DNA from: an uncultured Hyphomicrobiales bacterium
GTDB taxonomy: Bacteria > Pseudomonadota > Alphaproteobacteria > Rhizobiales > Beijerinckiaceae
DNA: 64,000 nucleotides
Assembly (NCBI GenBank): GCA_903931945.1
Contig: CAIZEI010000058.1
Span: forward strand, 1-64,000
Direction of reading: 5' to 3'
The position numbers and the translations under genes were made by a program. Position 1 is the stretch's first letter. The number at the start of each line of letters is the position of its first letter. Below are positions 1 to 10,164 of this stretch, one piece after another. The notes under the pieces were generated by a model, which saw only the letters and a list, made by a program, of their open reading frames with translations, did not search any database and was not told the DNA's origin.

Positions 1-982
1 AGCTGTCGATCCAGGGCAGGAAGAAGAAGATCAGGATCGCGCCGAACATGCAGACCACGCCGCCGAGCTTGTCGGGGATCGAGCGCAGGATGGCGTAGAA
101 CGGCAGATAATACCATTCCGGCACGATATGCGGCGGCGTCACCAGCGGGTTCGCCATGATGTAGTTGTCGGGCTCGCCGAGGAAATTCGGCGTGAAGAAA
201 ATGAACCAGGCGTAGAAGACAAGGAACACGGAGACCGCGAAACTGTCCTTGATCGTGGCGTAGGGCGTGAAGGCGAGGGTGTCTTTCTCGACATTCTTCA
301 CGTCGATCCCGTCCGGATTGTTCTGACCGACGACATGCAGCGCCCAGATATGCAGCACTACAACGCCTGCGATCATGAAGGGCAGCAGATAATGCAGCGA
401 GTAGAAGCGGTTCAGCGTGGGGTTGTCGACCGAGTAACCGCCCCAGAGCCATGTTGTCACGCTGTCGCCAACAAAGGGTATTGCGGAAAACAGGTTGGTA
501 ATGACCTTGGCGCCCCAGAAGCTCATCTGCCCCCAGGGCAGCACATAGCCCATGAAGCCGGTCGCCATCATCAGCAGATAGATGATCACGCCAAGGATCC
601 AGAGCACTTCGCGGGGCGCCTTGTAGGAGCCGTAATAAAGGCCGCGCAGCATGTGAACATAGACTGCGACAAAGAACATCGAGGCGCCGTTGGCGTGCGA
701 ATAGCGCAAAAACCAGCCCCAGTTGACATCGCGCATGATGTTTTCAACCGAGTTGAAGGCGTAGTCGACATGGGGGGTGTAATGCATCGCCAGCACGATG
801 CCCGTAACGATCTGCGCGCCAAGCATGAAGCTCAGGATCGCGCCGAAGGTCCACCAGTAATTGAGGTTGCGCGGCGTCGGGTAAACGACGAACGAGGAAT
901 GCACGAGCTCGCCGACCGGCAGGCGCGCCTCAAACCATCGGCCAAGGGCTGTTTTGGGTACGTACGTCGAAGGTCCGCTCAT
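1..982 (-). CDS. petB: Cytochrome b subunit of the bc1 complex (C-terminus outside window)
   Basis: Quinol-oxidising membrane subunit of ubiquinol-cytochrome c reductase. The translation starts [10 protein letters not shown] and carries the family's landmarks: paired haem-ligand histidines in transmembrane helices (RYSHANGAS and the helix reading [12 protein letters not shown]), [10 protein letters not shown], and the Qo-site motif [16 protein letters not shown] near the window edge. About 327 codons are visible; the gene runs off the left edge. It lies 61 nt downstream of the Rieske gene in the same direction, the usual petAB(C) order, so cytochrome c1 is expected just outside the window. 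Confidence 0.95.
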   Translation of the reverse strand, partial: MSGPSTYVPKTALGRWFEARLPVGELVHSSFVVYPTPRNLNYWWTFGAILSFMLGAQIVTGIVLAMHYTPHVDYAFNSVENIMRDVNWGWFLRYSHANGASMFFVAVYVHMLRGLYYGSYKAPREVLWILGVIIYLLMMATGFMGYVLPWGQMSFWGAKVITNLFSAIPFVGDSVTTWLWGGYSVDNPTLNRFYSLHYLLPFMIAGVVVLHIWALHVVGQNNPDGIDVKNVEKDTLAFTPYATIKDSFAVSVFLVFYAWFIFFTPNFLGEPDNYIMANPLVTPPHIVPEWYYLPFYAILRSIPDKLGGVVCMFGAILIFFFLPWIDS

Positions 983-1043
983 GTTTTTGTCTCGTGCAGC
1001 AAGCGTGAAAGCTACCGGATGCGGGCGCGGCCCGCGCCAAAGC

Positions 1044-1568
1044 TCAGCCGATGGTCAGTTTGGAGTCAGAAGCAAAAGTATAGGGCGGAACCGCCAGATT
1101 GAGGGGCGCCGGCCCCTGGCGGATGCGCCCGGACGTGTCGTAAACCGAGCCATGGCAATGGCAGAGCCAGCCGTCGAACGCGCCGTCATGTCCCTGCGGG
1201 ATGCAGCCAAGATGCGTGCAGACGCCAATCAGCACGAGCCATTCCGGCTTCTTGACGCGGGCCGCGTCGGTCTGCGGATCGCGCAAGCTGGAGACATCGA
1301 CATTCTCGGCTTCGGTAATCTCCTTTTTTGTCCTGTGACGAACAAAAATCGGATTGCCGCGCCACTTAATGGTGACGATCTGGCCTTCCTTGATCGCGCT
1401 GATGTCCACATCGACGGGCGCTCCGGCGGCGATGGAGGACGCGTCCGGGTTCATCTGGCTGATAAGCGGCCATGCGACCGATCCGGCGCCGACCGCAGCA
1501 AAGGCCCCGGTAGCGACGAACAGCATGTCCCGGCGGGTTGGTTCATCCATCGTCGATGCATTTGCCAC
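1044..1568 (-). CDS. petA: Ubiquinol-cytochrome c reductase Rieske iron-sulfur subunit
   Basis: 2Fe-2S subunit of the bc1 complex that passes electrons from quinol to cytochrome c1. At 174 aa it has normal length for the bacterial family. A Tat-like N-terminus (RRDM followed by one hydrophobic helix, about residues 13-37) anchors it in the inner membrane. The cluster-binding boxes CTHLGCIP and [13 protein letters not shown] are both intact, giving two Cys and two His ligands plus the disulfide cysteines. It is the first gene of the leftward petAB operon. Confidence 0.96.
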   Translation of the reverse strand: MANASTMDEPTRRDMLFVATGAFAAVGAGSVAWPLISQMNPDASSIAAGAPVDVDISAIKEGQIVTIKWRGNPIFVRHRTKKEITEAENVDVSSLRDPQTDAARVKKPEWLVLIGVCTHLGCIPQGHDGAFDGWLCHCHGSVYDTSGRIRQGPAPLNLAVPPYTFASDSKLTIG

Positions 1569-1865
1569 GAGAAACCCCTAAATCCTTCGGCGCCAGCCCG
1601 CTCGTCAGGGGGGCGCCCTGACCATGCCGGGATAGCATTGTTGATCGGCGCGCGCGCCTGAATGACACCGTGCCTAGCGATCAGGACTCATTGTCGCAAT
1701 GCGACCGATCGCCGCTTGTTGCCTGAACAGGCGGCGGAAGCCCCGGATTGCCGGCCCTTGTCAATCGGCGGTTCTTTCGCACCCTTCCGTGAGCTTGTCC
1801 ATAGCCGAAGCCGGTCTGTGCAAAACGTTTCTTGCCGGCGGGGGCGCCACCAGTTAGATGGCGCG

Positions 1866-2339
1866 ATGGCGCTCATCCTGGCATTGTTCCAACCTGATAT
1901 TCCGCAGAATGCGGGGACAATGCTGCGCGCCTGCGCCTGCCTGGGCGTGGATGCGGCGATTATCGAGCCAGCTGGATTTCCGACAACCGACAAACATTTT
2001 CGCCGCGCCGGGATGGATTATCTCGATCGCCTCACCATCCAGCGCCATATTTCGTGGCGCGCATTCGAGGATTGGCGCGCACTTTCCGGGCGGCGGCTGG
2101 TGTTGCTGACAACGTCAGGCGCGACATCCTATACAGAGTTCGCGTTTTCGGGCGATGATGTTCTGCTGGTGGGCCGGGAATCGGCGGGGGCGCCCGAGGA
2201 GGTGCATCGCGCCGCTGACGCTCGAATTGTGATTCCTGTGCGGGCGGGCTTGCGCTCGCTCAATGTTGCAGTGGCGGCGGCGATGGCATTGGGAGAGGCG
2301 ATCCGCCAGAACGGATACGCAGAACGGAGCGCAAAATGA
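1866..2339 (+). CDS. trmL: tRNA (cytidine(34)-2'-O)-methyltransferase TrmL
   Basis: SPOUT-class methyltransferase that 2'-O-methylates the wobble nucleotide of certain leucine tRNAs. The 157-aa protein begins [18 protein letters not shown], the conserved N-terminal motif of TrmL, and has the SPOUT knot signatures [14 protein letters not shown] and [17 protein letters not shown] near the C-terminus. The frame is open upstream, but the homologous sequence begins at this ATG. The stop overlaps the start of hemF by 4 nt (ATGA), so the two are co-translated. Confidence 0.9.
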   Translation: MALILALFQPDIPQNAGTMLRACACLGVDAAIIEPAGFPTTDKHFRRAGMDYLDRLTIQRHISWRAFEDWRALSGRRLVLLTTSGATSYTEFAFSGDDVLLVGRESAGAPEEVHRAADARIVIPVRAGLRSLNVAVAAAMALGEAIRQNGYAERSAK

Positions 2340-3247
2340 CTGAAGCAAAACTGGATTCGCGCAAGGCTGCGGCCCAGGCATGGTTTGAGTCCCTGCAAAT
2401 GAGAATCATCGCCGCGTTTGAGAAGGTCGAGGCGGATTGCCCGGGTCCCTTCGCGCCGGGGGCGGACAGTCCGGGGCGCTTCGAACTCAAATCATGGTCG
2501 CGCACCGACCATTCAGGCGCGCCGGGCGGCGGCGGGCGAATGGGGCTTATACGAGGGCGATATTTTGAAAAGGCGGGCGTTCATTGCTCGACGGTGTTCG
2601 GGACCTTTGCGCCGGAATTCGCCAAACAAATTCCCGGCGCCGACGACGATCCGCGATTCTGGGCGTCCGGCATCTCGCTGATCGCGCATCCCTGGAATCC
2701 GAATGCGCCGACCGTGCATATGAACACACGTTTTGTCGTGACATCGAAAAGCTGGTTTGGCGGCGGCGCGGATCTGACGCCCGTGCTGGATCGCCGCCGC
2801 ACACAGGAGGATGCGGACACCGTTCGGTTCCATGCAGCCATGCGAGACGCTTGCGTCGCTCATCCCGCGGTCGCCGATTACGCAAAATACAAGGATTGGT
2901 GCGACGACTATTTCTTATTGAAACACCGCAATGAGATGCGCGGCGTAGGCGGCGTTTTTTATGATTACCTCAACAGCGCTGGAGATGCAGAACACAGTCG
3001 ATGGGACGAGGATTTTGCATTCACGCGCGATGTCGGGACGCAGTTTCTGAACGTATATCCCGAGATCGCGCGCAAGAATTATGCGACGCCCTGGACCCAG
3101 GCCGATCGTCAGGAGCAATTGATCCGGCGCGGTCGTTACGTCGAGTTCAACCTGCTTTACGATCGCGGCACCATCTTTGGGCTGAAGACTGGCGGCAATG
3201 TCGAATCGATTCTGTCGTCGATGCCGCCGCTGGCGGCGTGGCCATGA
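2336..3247 (+). CDS. hemF: Oxygen-dependent coproporphyrinogen III oxidase
   Basis: Cytoplasmic haem-pathway enzyme that decarboxylates coproporphyrinogen III to protoporphyrinogen IX using O2. The 303-aa length is typical. Family motifs are clear: [58 protein letters not shown] and [18 protein letters not shown]. It is translationally coupled to trmL. The oxygen-dependent form fits an aerobic organism with a bc1 respiratory chain. Confidence 0.97.
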   Translation: MTEAKLDSRKAAAQAWFESLQMRIIAAFEKVEADCPGPFAPGADSPGRFELKSWSRTDHSGAPGGGGRMGLIRGRYFEKAGVHCSTVFGTFAPEFAKQIPGADDDPRFWASGISLIAHPWNPNAPTVHMNTRFVVTSKSWFGGGADLTPVLDRRRTQEDADTVRFHAAMRDACVAHPAVADYAKYKDWCDDYFLLKHRNEMRGVGGVFYDYLNSAGDAEHSRWDEDFAFTRDVGTQFLNVYPEIARKNYATPWTQADRQEQLIRRGRYVEFNLLYDRGTIFGLKTGGNVESILSSMPPLAAWP

Positions 3248-3326
3248 CGCGCAGTCCGGGATCATTTGCGCGGTGTAATTTTTTCGCGCATTCATTTTCG
3301 AATGGCGGCCAGCACAGGGAGTTCCC

Positions 3327-4484
3327 ATGCTCCAGATCGCATCGGTGTCCATAGCGGGCTATCGCTCGCTGCGGTCGATCCGGTTTCCTGTGGGGTCGTT
3401 GACGGTGTTTCTCGGCCAGAATGGCGCGGGTAAAACCAATCTCTATCGCGCCTTGCAACTTCTTCATTCAGCTGCGGCAGGGACGTTCGCTCGCGAAATC
3501 GCAGCCGAGGGCGGTATGGAATCGATCCTCTGGGCTGGCGTTCGCCGCAAGGGGCCGGCGCGAGCGATCTTTTCCGTCGATCTTGTAGCCGATCGCGATC
3601 ATAGCGCCTTGGCCACCTATAATTATGCAATTGAAGCGGGAATCGCGCCGCCGATCGCCGCCGCCGCTTTCCCTCTGGAGCCGCAGGTCAAGCAAGAGAA
3701 TCTCGCCAGCCATGTGGGCAGGCGAGGGACAACCCTGCTGGAGCGGCGTGGACCGCTCGTCAAGGCGCTGAACGAAGATGCGCGGATGGTTACGCTGTCC
3801 ACAAATCTGATGGCCTCGGAAACCGCGCTGGGCAATCTCGACGACGCCCTGATGTTTCCCGATCAGCGGCTGGTGCGGGCGACGCTTCTCGATTGGCGCT
3901 TTTATCACGATCTGCGCACCGATGGCGCCTCGCCGCTGCGCCAGCCGTGCCTCGCGGTGACCTCGCCTACGCTGGCGTCAGACGGGTCTAATCTGGCCGC
4001 TGTATTGGCGACGCTGGCACATATCCGGCAGGACATGAACGAACTCGACGAGGCTATCGGCGACGCGTTTCCCGGCGCGCAACTGGTTGTGCCCGTGCCT
4101 GGTCGTTTAGCTACATTCGGCATGATCTTTCGCGAGTTTGTTTTTCCGCCGCAACAGCCGCGCGTCTTCGAACCCGCCGAGTTGTCGGACGGGACGCTGC
4201 GATACCTCGCGCTTGCAGGCGCTCTGCTCGCATATCGCCTGCCGGCCTTCATTGCCCTGAACGAGCCAGAGGGCAGTTTGCACCCCGATTTGATGGAACC
4301 GCTGGCGCGCATGATTGTGCGGGCGAGCAAACGCACACAGGTCTGGGTTGTGACGCATTCAAAATTGCTTGCCGAGGCGCTTGGCCGCGAGGGAAAAATC
4401 GAACCGTTGACGCTGGTCAAGGACAAGGGCGAGACCAGGATCAGGGGGGCTGACCTGAATGGCGCGCGCGACGAGGATGAGTGA
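3327..4484 (+). CDS. AAA family ATPase (COG4637 / AAA_21 type)
   Basis: 385-aa SMC/RecF-like ATPase. Walker A GQNGAGKTN lies at about residues 30-38, an ABC-like signature region ELSDGTLRYLALAG near residue 290, and the Walker B region IALNEPEGSLHPDL near 315, with Asn where many relatives have Asp. A switch-like histidine follows in VVTHSKLLAEAL. No nuclease (TOPRIM) domain follows, so it is not a full OLD nuclease. It stands alone apart from the small DUF2158 gene downstream. Function unknown; DNA repair, defence or regulation are all possible. Confidence 0.8.
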   Translation: MLQIASVSIAGYRSLRSIRFPVGSLTVFLGQNGAGKTNLYRALQLLHSAAAGTFAREIAAEGGMESILWAGVRRKGPARAIFSVDLVADRDHSALATYNYAIEAGIAPPIAAAAFPLEPQVKQENLASHVGRRGTTLLERRGPLVKALNEDARMVTLSTNLMASETALGNLDDALMFPDQRLVRATLLDWRFYHDLRTDGASPLRQPCLAVTSPTLASDGSNLAAVLATLAHIRQDMNELDEAIGDAFPGAQLVVPVPGRLATFGMIFREFVFPPQQPRVFEPAELSDGTLRYLALAGALLAYRLPAFIALNEPEGSLHPDLMEPLARMIVRASKRTQVWVVTHSKLLAEALGREGKIEPLTLVKDKGETRIRGADLNGARDEDE

Positions 4485-4575
4485 AGGCGGTTGTGGCCAA
4501 AACGTCGCTCAATCGAGACATTTCCGTCGTCAGATCAGACCATGGTTCCTCGTCCCTCCAGTAAAGGATTCGGCC

Positions 4576-4794
4576 ATGGTCTTTCATGCAGGCGAAGTTG
4601 TTCAACTGAAATCGGGCGGCCCGGCGATGACCGTCGTCAGCGCCGACGAACAGGGCGTGCATTGCGTCTGGTACGGCGAAGTGAATGATGAAATCCATTC
4701 AGGGGTAATTGCGGCTGTCGCGCTTGAAACCGTTCACATCGAAGACGATGAGGACGAAGACGAGCACGAGGACGGACACAAGCGCCACGAATAG
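4576..4794 (+). CDS. DUF2158 (YodC-like) small protein with acidic tail
   Basis: 72-aa protein starting MVFHAGEVVQLKSGGPAMTV, the characteristic DUF2158 opening (a short beta-barrel fold with the pattern GxVVxLKSGGPxMTV and CxWF/Y). The last 20 residues are strongly acidic (DDEDEDEHEDGHKRH), unusual for the family and possibly a protein- or metal-binding tail. An in-frame opening exists further upstream, but homology begins at this ATG. Confidence 0.7.
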   Translation: MVFHAGEVVQLKSGGPAMTVVSADEQGVHCVWYGEVNDEIHSGVIAAVALETVHIEDDEDEDEHEDGHKRHE

Positions 4795-4808
4795 CGATTG
4801 CGTCTGAA

Positions 4809-4988
4809 ATGGCGACCGTCGGCGATCTGGCGGCCGCCATTAAAGGGCTTTTCATTGACGCTATAGCTACTTGTAGCGACGCTCGTTTTTTGAAAACGAT
4901 TTCGATACGCGACGCCAAGAAACGGCTGACCGAGCTCGCCCGCGAGGTCGAGGCCTGGCAGACGATCGTTGTTATACGCGACGGTTGA
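4809..4988 (+). pseudogene. Truncated Phd/YefM-type antitoxin remnant
   Basis: A 59-codon frame ends in KTISIRDAKKRLTELAREVE...TIVVIRDG followed by a stop. That matches the N-terminal DNA-binding segment of Phd/YefM antitoxins, which usually continue NGKPVA... for another 30-50 residues. The probable original start is now TTG at codon 28, and the C-terminal toxin-binding part is missing. An inverted repeat GCTAC-TT-GTAGC (4866-4877) sits just upstream of the homologous part, where an antitoxin operator would be. Its toxin gene is not visible. It lies next to an intact toxin-antitoxin operon on the other strand. Confidence 0.55.
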
Positions 4989-5060
4989 CCTGTGTTCGAT
5001 TCCGCCGGACGCTTGAGCCTATGTCTCAACACGCATATCGTGTGTGTTAAAACCACGTCT

Positions 5061-5516
5061 TCAATCGGTCGGTAGAAACGCCGCTTCCAGCGGATCGCGC
5101 CAACTGCCGCCGAGGGCCGCGAAGTCCTTTGCGTTGCGCGTCAGGACGATCCAGCCATTGCTCTGCGCTGTCGCCGCGATTATCGCGTCTTCCGCGCTGG
5201 GCGCAAAACCGGCTGCGACAGCGCGGTCCAGCATTTCGCCGGCCATGACCGCGATGTCAGGCGTGAGCGATATCAGCCGGTCCTCGTACAGGGCGAGCAC
5301 ATCAAACAGCCAGAGTTCGAGCGCGACTGTTTTCCGGCCAGGTCTGAGGCGCTTCAAGCGCGCGACGCCGTGAGAAATTTCCATGCATGTGACAGCGCTC
5401 AGATACAGGATTTCGGAATTGTCGCGCACGAAGGCGCGCCATTGTTCGATAGCCGCGCCAGACCGTCCGGAGGACGGGCTGGCAATCGAGAGCACGTCGG
5501 TATCGAGGAGATACAA
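5061..5516 (-). CDS. vapC: VapC-family PIN-domain toxin (ribonuclease)
   Basis: PIN-domain RNase, expected to cleave RNA when released from its antitoxin. The 151-aa protein has the acidic residues in their usual places: LLDTDVLS (Asp5, Asp7), CMEISHG (Glu46), and SAEDAIIAATA (Asp110) with LTRNAKDF after it. The start is a TTG three nt after the antitoxin stop, so the pair is co-translated from one mRNA. It belongs to the type II toxin-antitoxin unit transcribed leftward. Confidence 0.85.
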   Translation of the reverse strand: MYLLDTDVLSIASPSSGRSGAAIEQWRAFVRDNSEILYLSAVTCMEISHGVARLKRLRPGRKTVALELWLFDVLALYEDRLISLTPDIAVMAGEMLDRAVAAGFAPSAEDAIIAATAQSNGWIVLTRNAKDFAALGGSWRDPLEAAFLPTD

Positions 5517-5519
5517 GTC

Positions 5520-5795
5520 TCAGACGACCTTGTTTTGCAGAATGCGTGCCGGCTGGCGTTTGGGGAGATCGTCGGGGTTGAGCGGGCAGTTCAAAAGATA
5601 ATCGGCGAACGAGGGTCTGGAATTGCGAAGTCTCAGGAACTCCTGTTCAGAAATCACGACCACGGCGTCGCTGTTGCGCCGCGTGACTTTCTGTGGTCCG
5701 GATTTGATGGCGGCGTCGAACAGGCCGCCGATGTTGGCGCGCGCTGCGCTGATCGGCCAGCTTTCAATATGAGGCGGTCTCCCGATCTTGTTCAT
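5520..5795 (-). CDS. Phd/YefM-type antitoxin
   Basis: 91-aa partner of the PIN toxin. The start at MNKIGRPPH is chosen because GGAG lies 6 nt upstream; a longer start (MET-) would place the coding region over the operator. Residues WPISAARANIGGLFDAA and VVVISEQEFLRLR match the Phd/YefM fold (SxxARANLGxLxDxA, then beta-strand and helix). The C-terminal third (FADYLLNCPLNPDDL) should wrap the toxin. Autorepression is likely from the palindrome just upstream. Confidence 0.8.
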   Translation of the reverse strand: MNKIGRPPHIESWPISAARANIGGLFDAAIKSGPQKVTRRNSDAVVVISEQEFLRLRNSRPSFADYLLNCPLNPDDLPKRQPARILQNKVV

Positions 5796-5806
5796 CGCGG
5801 TCTCCA

Positions 5807-5825
5807 TTTGTACAATTAGTACAAA
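5807..5825 (-). promoter_or_regulatory. Toxin-antitoxin operator palindrome
   Basis: Perfect inverted repeat TTTGTAC-AATTA-GTACAAA, 7-bp arms and a 5-nt spacer, beginning 11 nt upstream of the antitoxin start. A TTGAAA box (candidate -35) lies just upstream in the direction of transcription, so a bound antitoxin would cover the promoter. This is the usual layout for conditional autoregulation of type II toxin-antitoxin operons. Confidence 0.7.
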
Positions 5826-5837
5826 CTGTCCTTTGTT

Positions 5838-6224
5838 TCAACCTGCATTCTCCGCGAACGTCCAAAGCTTGTGCGCCGCATAGTTCCAGAAAAACACGAT
5901 GCAGGTCGACAGCATACGGGCGGCCATGAAGGGCAGGCCCATTTTGTCCGCGAAGAGCCACACGAACAGGCCGGTGAGCGAAAAGCCCACAACCATGACG
6001 GCGGCGAATTTCCATCCCGCTTCGAAGTGGCTTTTCTGGCTCTCGAATGTATGCAGGCGGTTGAGCGTATAGGACACCGTGCCGCCGCAGCAGTAGGAAA
6101 TGAGCGCAGCGGCGACGCCGGGGACGCCGAGAAACTGGTTCAGCGCGAAGGACGTGCTCCAGTCGGTGAGCGTGGCGGCGACGCCGACGCCAAAAAATGT
6201 GAGGAGCTGTTTCAGGAAAGGCAT
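5838..6224 (-). CDS. GtrA family membrane protein
   Basis: 128-aa inner-membrane protein with four predicted transmembrane helices and the GtrA signature: FFGVGVAATLTDW, SYCCGGTVSYTLNRLHTF and CIVFFWNYAAHKLWTF. Family members are thought to help move polyprenyl-phosphate-linked sugars across the membrane for cell-surface polysaccharides. No glycosyltransferase sits beside it here, so its substrate cannot be inferred. Confidence 0.85.
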   Translation of the reverse strand: MPFLKQLLTFFGVGVAATLTDWSTSFALNQFLGVPGVAAALISYCCGGTVSYTLNRLHTFESQKSHFEAGWKFAAVMVVGFSLTGLFVWLFADKMGLPFMAARMLSTCIVFFWNYAAHKLWTFAENAG

Positions 6225-6553
6225 GGGCGGGGTCTAGCGGCGGGCGTCCGCCTTGTCGAATGATATTCGATGGCCCAGCAGCCAGAATTGGCGGTTTATC
6301 CTCGATTGATGGGGGCAAGGTGGCAATGGGGCTTCCCCCCGGCGGGAAACTCGTTTAAGCCAGCGCAACTTCGGGCCGGGGCGCTTCCCGCTCGATCGCC
6401 CCCTGGGTTCGCGCCCGTCAGGGTTTTCGCACAGGACGCGCTGCGGCCAATCGGGCCGAAGGCGCGGCCTTTTTTTGTGCGTAAAATCTGGCGCTGCCTG
6501 CGGCGGCTAAAATCTGGCGCTGCCTGCGGCGGCCTTGGCGTAACAGGACATAC
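6225..6553. other. Intergenic region between GtrA and carB
   Basis: 329 nt with no convincing gene. It must hold the divergent starts for GtrA (left) and carB (right). A short GC stem followed by seven T (about 6465-6476) resembles a terminator or leader hairpin ahead of carB. A perfect 26-bp tandem duplication follows at 6482-6533. Confidence 0.5.
6482..6533. repeat. Perfect 26-bp tandem duplication
   Basis: The unit starting TAAAATCTGGCGCTGCCTGC is present twice without a mismatch (6482-6507 and 6508-6533), ending 20 nt before the carB start codon. It therefore lies in the carB leader and doubles the distance between any upstream hairpin and the ribosome binding site. Confidence 0.9.
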
Positions 6554-9500
6554 ATGCCGAAACGGACAGACATTTCCACCATCATGATTATCGGCGCGGG
6601 CCCCATCATCATCGGGCAGGCCTGCGAATTCGACTATTCCGGCACGCAAGCGTGCAAGGCCCTGCGCGAAGAGGGTTACCGGATTGTCCTCGTCAATTCC
6701 AATCCGGCAACCATCATGACCGATCCGGATCTGGCCGACCGCACCTATATCGAGCCGATCACGCCTGAAATTGTGGCGATGATCATCGAGAAGGAGCGTG
6801 GCGACCGGTCCAGAGGCTTTGCCCTGCTGCCCACAATGGGCGGGCAGACCGCTCTCAATTGCGCTCTCTCGCTGGAGCAGGCGGGCGTGCTCAGCCGGTT
6901 TGGCGTCGAAATGATCGGCGCTGACGCCAAGGCGATCGACAAGGCGGAGGACCGCGAACTCTTCCGGCAGGCCATGCGGAAAATCGGTCTGGCGACGCCC
7001 GATTCCCGGCTCGCCAACGCGTCCGATCTGAAAAAGGCGGACAAGGACGATTTCAACAAAAAACTTGAGGACGTTGCAGCGTCCCACGCCGACCCCGAGG
7101 AACGCAAGCGCGCGACAGAATCCTTTCGCCGGGAATGGGCGTCGAACGAATCCGAGCGCAAGCGCCGCTATATTTCAAAAGGGCTGCAGGAGGGTCTCGC
7201 CGCCATCGAAGAGATTGGTCTGCCCGCTATCATTCGTCCGTCGTTTACGCTGGGCGGCACCGGCGGCGGCATCGCCTATGACAAGGCCGAGTTTATCGAC
7301 ATCGTTCAATCCGGCCTTGACGCGTCGCCAACGACCGAAGTCCTGATCGAGGAAAGCGTTCTTGGCTGGAAAGAATTCGAGATGGAGGTTGTGCGCGACA
7401 AGGCGGACAATTGCATCATCGTCTGCTCCATCGAAAACGTCGATCCCATGGGCGTTCACACCGGCGATTCCATCACCGTCGCCCCGGCGCTGACACTGAC
7501 GGATAAAGAATATCCGATCATGCGCGACGCATCGATTGCGGTGCTGCGCGAAATCGGCGTCGAAACCGGCGGCTCGAATGTGCAATTTGCGATCAATCCG
7601 GCCAATGGCCGGATGGTCGTGATCGAGATGAATCCGCGGGTGTCGCGATCTTCGGCGCTGGCGTCCAAGGCAACCGGCTTTCCCATCGCCAGGGTCGCCG
7701 CCAAACTCGCTGTTGGCTACACGCTCGACGAAATCGCCAATGACATCACGGGCGGCGCAACGCCCGCCTCGTTCGAGCCCACAATCGATTATGTCGTTGT
7801 GAAAACCCCGCGTTTCGCCTTCGAGAAATTTCCCGGCGCCGAACCGCTGCTCACGACAGCGATGAAATCGGTGGGCGAATCCATGGCGATCGGCCGCACC
7901 TTCGCAGAGGCGCTGCAAAAGTCATTGCGCTCGCTGGAAACCGGACTTTCGGGCCTCGACCCCGTCGAAATCGAAGGCCTCGGCCTTGGCGATGACATGA
8001 ACAAGGTGCGTGCGGCGCTGGGCCGACCGACCCCCGATCGCCTGCTGGTGGTTGGACAGGCGCTGCGCATGGGCATGAAAACTGACGAAATTTTCGAAGC
8101 CTGCAAGATCGACCCGTGGTTCATTGCGCGCCTCGCCGAGATCGTTGAACTCGAAAATCGCGTGAAGACGCATGGGCTGCCCCATGACGCGGCGAATTTC
8201 CGAATGTTGAAGGCCGCCGGCTTCTCCGATGTGCAACTGGCGAATTTGACAGGCGTTGCGGAAATGGACGTGCGCGCGGCGCGACACAAGCTTGGCGTGC
8301 GCCCTGTGTTCAAACGCATCGATACCTGCGCGGCGGAGTTTGCATCGCCGACCGCCTATCTCTATTCGACCTATGAGACGCCATTCGCTGGCGCGCCCGC
8401 CTGCGAGGCTCGGCCATCGCAGGCGAACAAGATTGTGATTCTTGGCGGCGGCCCCAATCGCATCGGTCAGGGAATCGAGTTCGATTACTGCTGCTGCCAC
8501 GCCTGTTTCGCGCTGTTTGAAGCCGGCTTTGAAACAATTATGATCAATTGCAATCCCGAAACCGTATCGACCGATTACGATACCTCGGACAGGTTGTATT
8601 TTGAGCCGCTGACGGGCGAGGATGTGCTCGAAATCCTCGACAAGGAGAAGGAAAACGGGACGCTGAAGGGCGTGATTGTGCAGTTTGGCGGCCAGACGCC
8701 GCTCAAGCTTGCCCATACGCTGGAGCAGGCCGGCATTCCGATCCTTGGAACCTCGGTGGATTCGATCGATCTTGCTGAAGACCGCGACAGATTCAAGCGC
8801 CTGCTCGACAAGCTGGGTTTGAAACAACCGAAAAATGGCATCGCCTATTCGGTGGAGCAGGCGCGGATTGTTTCGAGCGAACTTGGGCTTCCTCTGGTCG
8901 TGCGCCCCTCCTATGTTCTGGGCGGTCGCGCCATGGCGATCATCCGCGATCAGTCGGCTTTTGAAGATTATTTGCTCGGCACCCTGCCAAGCCTGATCCC
9001 GTCCGACGTCAAGGCCCGCTATCCCAACGACAAGACCGGCCAGATCAATACTGTGCTCGGCAAGAACCCGCTGCTGTTCGACCGATATCTTGCCGATGCG
9101 ATCGAGGTCGATGTCGATTGCCTCTGCGATGGCAAGGACGTGTTTATCGCCGGCGTGATGGAGCACATCGAGGAAGCAGGCATTCATTCCGGCGATTCTG
9201 CCTGTTCGCTGCCGCCCCGCTCGCTTGGCCCGCAGATGATCGCGCGCCTTGAAGACCAGACCAAGGCGCTGGCGCTGAGCCTTGAAGTCGGCGGCCTGAT
9301 GAACGTGCAATATGCCCTCAAGGGCGAGGATATCTATGTTCTGGAGGTCAATCCGCGCGCCTCGCGCACGGTGCCTTTTGTCGCCAAGGTCATCGGAAAG
9401 CCGATCGCCAAGATCGCCTCGCGCATCATGGCGGGCGAAAAGCTGGCCAGTTTCGGGCTTGTGGCGCAGGAGCTTGGGCATGTTGCGGTCAAGGAAGCGG

Positions 9501-10039
9501 TGTTCCCCTTTGCCCGCTTCCCCGGCGTCGATACGGTGCTTGGCCCCGAAATGCGGTCAACCGGCGAAGTCATGGGTCTCGACCGCGATTTCGATATCGC
9601 CTTCGCCAAGAGCCAGCTCGGCGGCGGCACCAAGGTTCCCACGGGGGGGACGGTCTTTGTGTCCGTGCGCGACGATGACAAACTGAGGGTGGTGGAGACG
9701 ATGCGTCTCCTGGTTGGCCTGGGTTTCAAGGTCGTTGCGACGGGCGGCACAGCCCGCTTCCTGCAGGGGGAGGGCATTCCGGCGCAGAAGATCAACAAGG
9801 TTTCGGAGGGCCGGCCCCACGTGGTCGACGCCATCCGCAATGGCGGTATTCAACTGGTGTTCAATACGACCGAGGGATCGCAGGCGCTTTCGGACAGTCG
9901 GTCGTTGCGGCGGGCCGCCCTCTTGCATAAGGTGCCCTATTACACCACCTTGGCAGGCGCAGTTGCGGCGGCCCGGGGGGTCAACGCCTATAAGGGCGGC
10001 GGCTTGCAGGTGCGCGCTTTGCAGGATTATTTCGCCTGA
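6554..10039 (+). CDS. carB: Carbamoyl-phosphate synthase large subunit
   Basis: Makes carbamoyl phosphate for arginine and pyrimidine synthesis, with ammonia delivered by CarA. The 1161-aa protein has two ATP-grasp halves: first with [12 protein letters not shown] near residue 230, second with [11 protein letters not shown] near 785, and a C-terminal allosteric MGS-like domain (TGGTARFL near 1063). A charged insertion of about 45 residues around 158-204 ([17 protein letters not shown]...) makes it longer than the about 1073-aa E. coli enzyme, a form seen in alphaproteobacteria. CarA is not in the window. Confidence 0.98.
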   Translation: MPKRTDISTIMIIGAGPIIIGQACEFDYSGTQACKALREEGYRIVLVNSNPATIMTDPDLADRTYIEPITPEIVAMIIEKERGDRSRGFALLPTMGGQTALNCALSLEQAGVLSRFGVEMIGADAKAIDKAEDRELFRQAMRKIGLATPDSRLANASDLKKADKDDFNKKLEDVAASHADPEERKRATESFRREWASNESERKRRYISKGLQEGLAAIEEIGLPAIIRPSFTLGGTGGGIAYDKAEFIDIVQSGLDASPTTEVLIEESVLGWKEFEMEVVRDKADNCIIVCSIENVDPMGVHTGDSITVAPALTLTDKEYPIMRDASIAVLREIGVETGGSNVQFAINPANGRMVVIEMNPRVSRSSALASKATGFPIARVAAKLAVGYTLDEIANDITGGATPASFEPTIDYVVVKTPRFAFEKFPGAEPLLTTAMKSVGESMAIGRTFAEALQKSLRSLETGLSGLDPVEIEGLGLGDDMNKVRAALGRPTPDRLLVVGQALRMGMKTDEIFEACKIDPWFIARLAEIVELENRVKTHGLPHDAANFRMLKAAGFSDVQLANLTGVAEMDVRAARHKLGVRPVFKRIDTCAAEFASPTAYLYSTYETPFAGAPACEARPSQANKIVILGGGPNRIGQGIEFDYCCCHACFALFEAGFETIMINCNPETVSTDYDTSDRLYFEPLTGEDVLEILDKEKENGTLKGVIVQFGGQTPLKLAHTLEQAGIPILGTSVDSIDLAEDRDRFKRLLDKLGLKQPKNGIAYSVEQARIVSSELGLPLVVRPSYVLGGRAMAIIRDQSAFEDYLLGTLPSLIPSDVKARYPNDKTGQINTVLGKNPLLFDRYLADAIEVDVDCLCDGKDVFIAGVMEHIEEAGIHSGDSACSLPPRSLGPQMIARLEDQTKALALSLEVGGLMNVQYALKGEDIYVLEVNPRASRTVPFVAKVIGKPIAKIASRIMAGEKLASFGLVAQELGHVAVKEAVFPFARFPGVDTVLGPEMRSTGEVMGLDRDFDIAFAKSQLGGGTKVPTGGTVFVSVRDDDKLRVVETMRLLVGLGFKVVATGGTARFLQGEGIPAQKINKVSEGRPHVVDAIRNGGIQLVFNTTEGSQALSDSRSLRRAALLHKVPYYTTLAGAVAAARGVNAYKGGGLQVRALQDYFA

Positions 10040-10164
10040 TCGGGGCGCGTTGAAACAAAGCATTCCAGACGACTCGTGGCTCTTCACGGCGGTTTGCCGC
10101 GCAGGGCGCGTTTCGCCAGACCGGCGCGTCCGGTCCGGCGAAGCCAGACAAGAAAGACAGGACA

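Noticed and set aside
3327-4988. AAA ATPase plus neighbours as a defence island
   Set aside because: The ATPase has no nuclease partner, and the DUF2158 and antitoxin-remnant genes nearby do not form a known defence pairing. The evidence does not go beyond proximity.
6426-6480. Attenuator or terminator hairpin before carB
   Set aside because: The GGCC stem with seven T is short (4-5 bp) and the leader has no peptide suggesting amino-acid attenuation. Mentioned only as a possibility under the intergenic region.
7922-9481. 519-codon open frame on the minus strand
   Set aside because: It lies fully antisense to carB. Its length follows from the codon bias of a high-G+C gene, and the sequence has no recognisable motif.
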